A DNA stretch of 33,679 nt from Deltaproteobacteria bacterium (lineage in GTDB: Bacteria; Myxococcota_A; Polyangia; Polyangiales; Houyiibacteriaceae). Under the pieces are notes generated by a model. That model worked only from the letters and a program-made list of their open reading frames with translations, was not told the DNA's origin and did no database searches. Both the position numbers and the translations under genes were made by a program. Positions 27,572 to 33,679 of the stretch are shown here, in pieces. The stretch spans positions 1 through 33,679 of the forward strand of contig JAADHO010000021.1 in assembly GCA_013151775.1 (NCBI GenBank), in the 5' to 3' direction. How positions within the stretch are numbered: position 1 is the first letter of the stretch; every line of letters starts with the position of its first letter.

Positions 27572-29381
27572 TCAGCGAGAGCCGCCAACCCGCGCCGCGG
27601 CCGCCTGCGCGCTTCCGCCCCGCTCCTCGCGCAGCACCTCGACCCAGGCGAGCAGGGCGCTGCCGGCGTGCTGTACGAAGTCGTTTCGCACCATCAGCTC
27701 GAGGGGACTGCCGGGGAAGCCGCCCTCGGCGCCCGCGGGATCCGCGAAGAGCTGCGTGGGTCCCGGACGCCACTGCCAGCGCATCAGGTTCGCCATGCCT
27801 CGCTCGATCATCGCGCGCAGCTCGCGCGTGTCGCGTCCGCGCGCCTGAAAGAGCCGGTAGGTGAAGATGAAGGCCTCGCTGCGTGAGCCCACGGGCGTGA
27901 AGCGTGGCGCGATCAAGGGGCTCACACCGAAGGCGCCCGCCACGGGCCACGGCGTCTCGCCCTCGCCGTATTGGAGGTGCTGATTCCAGTCGGCCCAGCG
28001 CCCGCAGAAGTCGAGGGCCTCGGGGCTGTGCACGTCGTCCCGACCCACACCCGCCGCGATGCATGTCCAATGCTCGGCGCCGTAGTAGTAGCGGCTGCCG
28101 AGGAAATCCCAGCCCGAGCCCGTGAGGTGCGCCATCACCCGGCGCGCCGCCTCGAGGTCGCGCGTGTCGCCGAGGGCGTCGTAGGCGAGCAACAAGGCGT
28201 AGGCCGCCTCGCCGCTGTAGTAGAGGTACTGCACGTCGATGGGCTCGCCCGAGGTCGAATTCGTGCATCATCTCGCCGTCGTCTCGCTGCTGCGCGCGCA
28301 GGAAGGCCGTCAGCCCCTCGAGCAAACGGCGCACGCCCACGTCGTCCCGTCCGCGCAGGTACTCCGCCGCCGCGACCGCCGTCAGCGCCGAGGCGCCGAG
28401 ATCCGCGCGCTCGGAATTGGCTACGCAGAGTCGCTCGGGCGCGCCGCAGTGGCGAAGCAGGCTCCGCTCCACGTAGCCGAGAGCGCGTCGAGCCCCGACA
28501 CGCGCCGCCTCGTCTCCCGCGACGCGCGCCTCCTGCGCCAGGAAGTAGGTGGTGCCGGCGTGGCGCGGCAGGTTGTAGGCGGCGGCTCGCTCCGTTCCGG
28601 ACGCCGCGTCGTACTCGTAGACGTAGCGCCCGTCTCGGTGCTGATGCCGCAGCAAGAAGGCAGCGCCTGCGTGGGCCGCCTCGAGCAAGTTCGCCTCCGT
28701 CAGCTCGCGCTCACGCGGATAGACGTCGTCCGTGTAGGTGATGGCGACGAAGCGGCGCAGATCACCCTCGGAGGTGTCCGCGGGATCACGCCCCAGATCG
28801 CGCGCCAGGCGCCGGGCCAGGGCTTCGACACGCACACCGAAGCCGAGCTCGGGCATGGGTGAGATGGCGCCGGGGTCGAAGGCGCCGTCGGAGATCAGCT
28901 CCTCAGGCGTCAGGAAGGCGACCTCGTCACCGAAGCGCAGCTCGAGGCCATCGCGACGCGGCACCAGGCCGAGCTCGCTGAGCCAGGGGACGCCCAGCGT
29001 CAGCGGTCCGCTGCCGAGGGAGACGCTGAGCGTGAGCTTCAGGCTCGCGGCGTCCGGACGCGTACGCAGCTGCCGCGCCGCCTGCTCCACCGTCGAGACC
29101 AGACCCTGACCGCGCAACCGATAGAGGGCCGCACCGTGGGACCAACCGAGCACGTAGACGGGCGCCTCGGGTCGGTAGCTGCGGGCCTGCTCGGGAGGCG
29201 CCTCGGGCGCGCCGCCCGCCGCCGCCGTGTGCAGCGCCTGCCGTGCCCAGGCGATGGCCTCCGCGGGAGGCTCCTCGGCCGGGGAGATGGACGCGCGCAG
29301 ATACACGATGGCGCTCAGCACCAGCGTGAACAGCGCCCAGGCCGCGAGGCCGCGCACCAGAGTCGACCTCGAGAGCTTCAA
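27572..29381 (-). pseudogene. Frameshifted gene for a membrane-anchored protein with an alpha/alpha-toroid-like C-terminal region (two frames)
   Basis: Frame A from TTG 29381 (MKLSRSTLVRGLAAWALFTLVLSAIVYLRASISPAEE...LRAQQRDDGEMMHEFD) continues coherently in frame B (...SGEPIDVQYLYYSGEAAYALLLAYDALGDTRDLEAARRVMAHLTGSGWDFLGSRYYYGAEHWTC...). Frame A beyond about 28255 becomes R-rich nonsense. Frame change lies within about 28243-28267. Could be a sequencing error, a true mutation or recoding. Confidence 0.75.
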
Positions 29382-29812
29382 CGTGTCTCGTCTGCGTCCG
29401 GTCGACCCAGCACCCAGAGCTGCGCCGCGGGGAAGATCACGAGGTAGGGCAGGAGCAACAGGAAGACCACGAAGAGGATCAGCCCGCCGCCCATGCCCAC
29501 CGGTCCGTAGCGCCCGTAGAGATCGCTCGCTGCGAGGGCCAGCGCCGTCACCAGGCCCATGCCCGCGAGCAATAGGGCGAGGCCCACGATGCGCGCCAAG
29601 GTCAGCGCCCAGGTCTTGCGCAGGAGCAGCGAGCCGCCGGCCACGACGAAGCCGAGAGCGAGCAGCGAGCCGCCGATGTCGAGCGGAAGCCAGCGCGCGG
29701 GCAGGGCGAACCAGATGGCGCCGAGCAGGAGCAGCCCGATGACGATGTCGACGCCTCCGACGATCGGATGCGCCGCCACGTCAGGCGCGGAGCCTTCAGT
29801 GTCCACGGACAT
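29378..29812 (-). CDS. Small multi-pass membrane protein, unknown function
   Basis: MSVDTEGSAPDVAAHPIVGGVDIVIGLLLLGAIWFALPARWLPLDIGGSLLALGFVVAGG...: about four hydrophobic segments. TGA overlaps the TTG of the next minus-strand gene. ORF track starts at 29863. Confidence 0.65.
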   Translation of the reverse strand: MSVDTEGSAPDVAAHPIVGGVDIVIGLLLLGAIWFALPARWLPLDIGGSLLALGFVVAGGSLLLRKTWALTLARIVGLALLLAGMGLVTALALAASDLYGRYGPVGMGGGLILFVVFLLLLPYLVIFPAAQLWVLGRPDADETR

Positions 29813-31400
29813 GCGGCGGCATCCCTCGGGAGACGATGGTGGTGTCGCCGAAGCGAGCGTCATGCTGCTCGGGGTAGTCGAGCGTGTAGTGCAGGCCTCG
29901 GCTCTCGTGGCGAATCGAAGCGGACGACACGATCACGGAGGCGACGTCGGCGATGTTGCGCAGCTCGAGCAGGTCGCGCGTGACGAGGTGACGCCAGAAG
30001 TACTCGCGGATCTCCTCGCGCAGCAGGGCGACCCGGCGCGCGGCGCGGCGCAGGCGCTTGTCCGTGCGCACGATGCCGACGAAGTTCCACATGAAGCGGC
30101 GCAGCTCCTCCCAGTTCTGCGTGATCACCACCAGCTCATCGCCGGCGACGGCCTCACCGGTGTCCCAATCGGGCACCTCGGGCCAGGGCGCCTCGCGGTC
30201 GCATTTCGCCACGGCGCGACCCGCGCGATGACCGTAGACCAGGCCCTCGAGCAGGGAGTTACTCGCCAGGCGGTTGGCGCCATGCAGCCCCGTGCAGCTC
30301 ACCTCACCGATGGCGAAGAGGCCCGGGAGCGAAGCGCGTCCGTCTTCGTCCACCACCACGCCTCCGCACATGTAGTGTGCGGCCGGCACCACGGGGATCG
30401 GCTCCTTCGTCATGTCGAAGCCGTACTCCAGACAGGTGGCGTGGATGGTGGGGAAGCGCTCGCGCAGGTACTCGGGCGTGCGCGAGCGCATGTCGAGGTA
30501 GACGCAGTCGTCGCCCGTGCGCTTCATCTCCCAGTCGATGGCGCGCGCGACCACGTCTCGCGGCGCGAGATCCTTCAGCTGATGGTGCTTCGGCATGAAG
30601 GCCGTGCCGTCGGCGAGCTTGAGCACGCCTCCCTCACCGCGCAGCGCCTCGCTGATCAGGAAGCTCTTGGCCTCGGGGTGATACAGACAGGTCGGGTGAA
30701 ACTGGAAGAACTCCATGTTACCGAGCAGCGCGCCCGCTCGGTAGGCCATGGCCACGCCGTCCGCCGTCGCCACGTCGGGGTTCGAGGTGTAGAGGTAGAC
30801 CTTGCCGCCACCGCCGCTCGCGAGGATGGTGGCGCGGGCGAGGAAGGTGTGGACCTCGCTGGTCTCGACCTCGAGGGCGTAGACTCCAGCGACGCGCCGG
30901 GCGCTGCCGAAGCGGCTCATCTCGATCAGGTCGATGGCCATGTGATTCTCGAACATGCGGATGCGCGGGTTCGCCTCGACGGCGGCGACCAACGCGCGCT
31001 GCACCTCGGCGCCCGTGATGTCCCCCGCGTGGGCCACGCGTCGCGCCGAGTGTCCGCCCTCGCGCGTCAGATCGAAGTTCGCGCCGTCCTCGCCTTGGTC
31101 GAAGACCGCGCCGAGCTTCACGAGCTCGCGCACGTAGTCGGGACCCTCCGTGACGACCATGCGCACGATCTCCGGATCGGAGAGCCCGCCGCCGGTCGTC
31201 AGCGTGTCCTCGACGTGCGCCTCGACGCTGTCCAGAGGATCGAGCACGGCCGCGATGCCTCCCTGCGCGCGGCTGGTGTTGGAGTCGGAGCAGTCGCGCT
31301 TGGTGAGCACGACGACGTCCCCATGCACAGCCGCCTCGAGGGCGAAGGTCAACCCCGCGACGCCGCTGCCGATGACTAGATAGTCCGTCTGGATGCGCAT
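29796..31400 (-). CDS. nadB: L-aspartate oxidase
   Basis: MRIQTDYLVIGSGVAGLTFALEAAVHGDVVVLTKRDCSDSNTSRAQGGIAAVLDPLDSVEAHVEDTLTTGGGLSDPEIVRMVV, HGANRLASNSLLEGLVYGHRAG: strong NadB signatures. ORF extends to 31463; ATG at 31400 preferred. Confidence 0.95.
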   Translation of the reverse strand: MRIQTDYLVIGSGVAGLTFALEAAVHGDVVVLTKRDCSDSNTSRAQGGIAAVLDPLDSVEAHVEDTLTTGGGLSDPEIVRMVVTEGPDYVRELVKLGAVFDQGEDGANFDLTREGGHSARRVAHAGDITGAEVQRALVAAVEANPRIRMFENHMAIDLIEMSRFGSARRVAGVYALEVETSEVHTFLARATILASGGGGKVYLYTSNPDVATADGVAMAYRAGALLGNMEFFQFHPTCLYHPEAKSFLISEALRGEGGVLKLADGTAFMPKHHQLKDLAPRDVVARAIDWEMKRTGDDCVYLDMRSRTPEYLRERFPTIHATCLEYGFDMTKEPIPVVPAAHYMCGGVVVDEDGRASLPGLFAIGEVSCTGLHGANRLASNSLLEGLVYGHRAGRAVAKCDREAPWPEVPDWDTGEAVAGDELVVITQNWEELRRFMWNFVGIVRTDKRLRRAARRVALLREEIREYFWRHLVTRDLLELRNIADVASVIVSSASIRHESRGLHYTLDYPEQHDARFGDTTIVSRGMPPHVRGH

Positions 31401-31456
31401 GGCCCCGCGAGCATACCGCGCTTTCGCGCCCTGGCCACGACGCCCTTGCGGGAGAC

Positions 31457-31498
31457 GGAACATCTGTTACAGTCCTGAAAATGGAACATGTGTTCCAT
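31457..31498. promoter_or_regulatory. Two palindromic operator-like sites (GGAACA-N2-TGTTCC type)
   Basis: ATGGAACA-TG-TGTTCCAT at 31481-31498 is a perfect 8-bp-arm palindrome; GGAACA-TC-TGTTAC at 31457-31470 is a near-copy. Both lie between the divergent nadB and saccharopine dehydrogenase-like genes. Confidence 0.6.
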
Positions 31499-31516
31499 TG
31501 GTGAAGGAGGCGGCCC

Positions 31517-32746
31517 ATGGCCCGTATCGTGGTGCTCGGTGGTGGTGGTGGAGTCGGTGGAGTCGCGGCGCGCGCGCTGGCGACCGCAGAAGAGGTGACG
31601 CAGCTGGTCGTGGCCGACAGCCGGCTCGACGCAGCGCGCAGCACCATTGGGAGCTTGCCCGAGGGGACGGCAGCGACGGCCTGCGAGGTGGACGCCGCCT
31701 CACCCGAGTCTCTGGCCGCCGTGCTCGCGGGCGCCGACGTCGCGCTCAACTGCGTCGGTCCCTTCTACCGCTTCGGTCCGCCCGTGCTGCGCGCCGCCAT
31801 CGAGGCCGGCGTGAACTACGTAGACGTGTGCGACGACCTCGCGCCGACGCGCGTCATGCTCGAGCTTCACGCGGAGGCGGAGCGTCGTGGCGTGAGCTGC
31901 CTCGTGGGCATGGGCAATTCACCCGGGCTCGCCAACGTGTTGGTGAAGCTCTGCGCGGATCAGCTGCTCGAGAGCGTCGACGAGGTGGACATCTTCCACA
32001 TCCACGGAGGCGAGGAGTCGGAGGGCCCCGCGGTGATCAAGCATCGCATTCAGGCGATGATCGATCCCGTGCCGCTCTTTCTCGATGGCGAGATGATCGA
32101 GGTGCAGCAGCTCGGGCCGGATGGCGAGGCGCACACGCAGCAGGTCGACTTCCCCGGCGTGGGCAGCTCGCCCGTCTACCCCTATCCGCACCCCGAGACG
32201 ATCACTCTCCCGCAGCACATCCCGGGTCTGCGCCACGCCACCAACAAGGGCGCCATCTTCCCCCTCTCCTACTTCGCGCTCACCCAAGAGATGGTGCGCG
32301 TGGGCGCTTGCACCACGTCACCCATAGAGGTGAACGGAGCGAGCGTCATCCCCATCGAATTCTCCGTCGCACACATCCTCTCGCGGCGCGCGGAGCTGTT
32401 GAAGCAGGCAGGCGTACAGGGCGCCGCGGGCTGCCTGAAGGTGATCGTGCGCGGTCTGAACGCGGGCGAGCGACAGAGCTTCACCTTCTCCCTCAGCTCA
32501 CGCTCGTCGGGAGCGGGAGAGGGCACGGGCATCCCCGCCGCAGCGGGGGCCGTGATGATGGCGCTCGGCCAAGTGGCGGGGCCCGGCGTGCTGCCTCCCG
32601 AAGCGGCCGTGTCGCCGCTGCCGCTCTTGATGCGCGCGCTGAAGATGGCCGACGCGCTAGGCGCGGGCGTGGGCGAGAGCACGAAGATCGAGATCACCCG
32701 TGAGGACGCGCAGGGCCACCTGACGCAAATCCCCCTGCCCTTCTAG
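31517..32746 (+). CDS. Saccharopine dehydrogenase family protein (NAD(P)-binding)
   Basis: MARIVVLGGGGGVGGVAARALA Rossmann motif, DVALNCVGPFYRFGPPVLRAAIEAGVNYVDVCDD, GMGNSPGLANVLVKLCADQL typical of this family. AGGAGG SD-like sequence upstream. Confidence 0.88.
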   Translation: MARIVVLGGGGGVGGVAARALATAEEVTQLVVADSRLDAARSTIGSLPEGTAATACEVDAASPESLAAVLAGADVALNCVGPFYRFGPPVLRAAIEAGVNYVDVCDDLAPTRVMLELHAEAERRGVSCLVGMGNSPGLANVLVKLCADQLLESVDEVDIFHIHGGEESEGPAVIKHRIQAMIDPVPLFLDGEMIEVQQLGPDGEAHTQQVDFPGVGSSPVYPYPHPETITLPQHIPGLRHATNKGAIFPLSYFALTQEMVRVGACTTSPIEVNGASVIPIEFSVAHILSRRAELLKQAGVQGAAGCLKVIVRGLNAGERQSFTFSLSSRSSGAGEGTGIPAAAGAVMMALGQVAGPGVLPPEAAVSPLPLLMRALKMADALGAGVGESTKIEITREDAQGHLTQIPLPF

Positions 32747-33679
32747 TGACTGACGCGGGCGCCATGTTCATCGGCCACGACCTCGGCACGAGCAGCGATA
32801 AGGCCGTGCTCGTGAACGCCCGCGGAGAGCTACTCGCCGAGGCCAGCGCCGAGTATCCCTTGCGTCGGCCCGCGGCTCAGCGGGCGGAGCAGGATCCCGA
32901 AGACTGGTGGCGCGCGGTGGCGGAGACCACGCGCACGCTCTTGGCACAGGCGGACGTGCGTCCCGGAGATGTGCGAGGCCTCGCCTTCGCCGGCCAGATG
33001 CTCGCGCTCGTGCCGATGGACGCTCATGGCACACCGACGCGCATGGCCCTGAGCTGGCTCGACGCACGCGCCGAGGTCGAGGCGAAGCAGCTGAGTCGAC
33101 GCTTCGGCGGTGAGCGTGTGGTGGCGGCGCTGGCTGGAGGCAGCCCGAGCGCGAAGGATCTGCTGCCCAAGATCGCCTGGTTGGCGAAGCACGAGCCCGA
33201 GGTCTACGTGCGCACGTGCGCCTTCGGAGACGCGACGAGCTACCTGGTGGCGCGTGCCACAGGGCGACTGCTGCTCGATCCGACGGCGGCGGGCGGCACG
33301 GGCGTCTTCGACGCGAAGGGGCGGCGCTGGTCACGCTGGCTGGCCAAGCTCGCGGGGCTCGACCTGCGCAAGCTGCCCGAGCTGGCGGAGTGCACGAGCG
33401 TGGTGGGCGGGCTGCGCGCCGAGGCCGCGGCGGAGCTGGGCCTCGAGGCCGGCACGAAGGTCGTCATGGGCATGGCCGACATCCCCGCCGCCGCCGTCGG
33501 CGCGGGCGCGTGCGGTGCAGGCGACGTGCACATCTACCTCGGCACTTCGGCCTGGGTGGGCGTGACACGAGGCACGCCTCGGAGCCTGGCGCGCGCAGGA
33601 ATCGCCGCAATCCCCGGCGCCGAGCTCGGCTCGAGCCTGTCGATCGGCGAGATGGAGAGCGCCGGGGCGTGTCGCGGCT
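32746..33679 (+). CDS. FGGY-family carbohydrate kinase (xylulokinase-like), 3' truncated by window end
   Basis: Open frame to the window end, absent from the ORF track because it has no stop. MFIGHDLGTSSDKAVLVNARGELLAEASAEYPLRRPAAQRAEQDPEDWWRAVAETTR, GLAFAGQM, LSWLDARAEVEA, IYLGTSAWVGVT. GTG at 32746 overlaps the upstream TAG; the alternative ATG is at 32764. Confidence 0.88.
   Translation, partial: MTDAGAMFIGHDLGTSSDKAVLVNARGELLAEASAEYPLRRPAAQRAEQDPEDWWRAVAETTRTLLAQADVRPGDVRGLAFAGQMLALVPMDAHGTPTRMALSWLDARAEVEAKQLSRRFGGERVVAALAGGSPSAKDLLPKIAWLAKHEPEVYVRTCAFGDATSYLVARATGRLLLDPTAAGGTGVFDAKGRRWSRWLAKLAGLDLRKLPELAECTSVVGGLRAEAAAELGLEAGTKVVMGMADIPAAAVGAGACGAGDVHIYLGTSAWVGVTRGTPRSLARAGIAAIPGAELGSSLSIGEMESAGACRG

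Noticed and set aside
26682-28230. C-terminal two-thirds of the 899-aa minus ORF 26682-29381
   Set aside because: Becomes R-rich nonsense after the frameshift near 28255 and overlaps the coding frames of the true downstream genes.
29559-31379. 606-aa plus-strand ORF
   Set aside because: Antisense to nadB and the adjacent membrane protein; shadow ORF in GC-rich DNA.
1-33679. CRISPR array, rRNA or tRNA genes
   Set aside because: No regularly spaced direct repeats and no recognisable tRNA or rRNA core sequences were seen. The only notable direct repeats are the 48-bp pair and the short coding repeats listed.

Overview
The window is high-GC and gene-dense, with the look of a Myxococcota/Sandaracinaceae-type genome (lipoproteins with Asp/Ser/Gly/Ala-rich linkers, a MYXO-CTERM-like tail, K/A-rich protein tails); this taxonomic impression is inference. 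I support about 24 protein-coding genes and saw no rRNA, tRNA or CRISPR array. In order: a ParE-like toxin (antitoxin cut by the window edge), exodeoxyribonuclease III, an antisense HATPase/STAS-like gene, HflX, a beta-helix lipoprotein, a GH57/deacetylase-like lipoprotein, an alpha/beta hydrolase, exported MsrA and MsrB, a TetR regulator divergent from a TPP enzyme-epimerase-SDR operon, a small lipoprotein, a Uma2 endonuclease-like protein, another lipoprotein, a PL26-like exo-rhamnogalacturonan lyase lipoprotein, a second beta-helix lipoprotein, MetK with a histone-H1-like basic tail, a giant FG-GAP protein with a MYXO-CTERM-like tail, a frameshifted membrane-anchored protein, a small membrane protein, NadB, a saccharopine dehydrogenase-like protein, and a 3'-truncated FGGY kinase. 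The strongest anomaly is a 48-bp direct repeat (47/48 identical) covering the exoIII stop/hflX start junction. It brackets a single antisense HATPase+STAS-like gene, so a cassette appears to have split an ancestral overlapping exoIII-hflX pair. Other points of interest are paired near-identical palindromes upstream of the saccharopine dehydrogenase-like gene, a clear frameshift near 28.25 kb, and the MetK tail.
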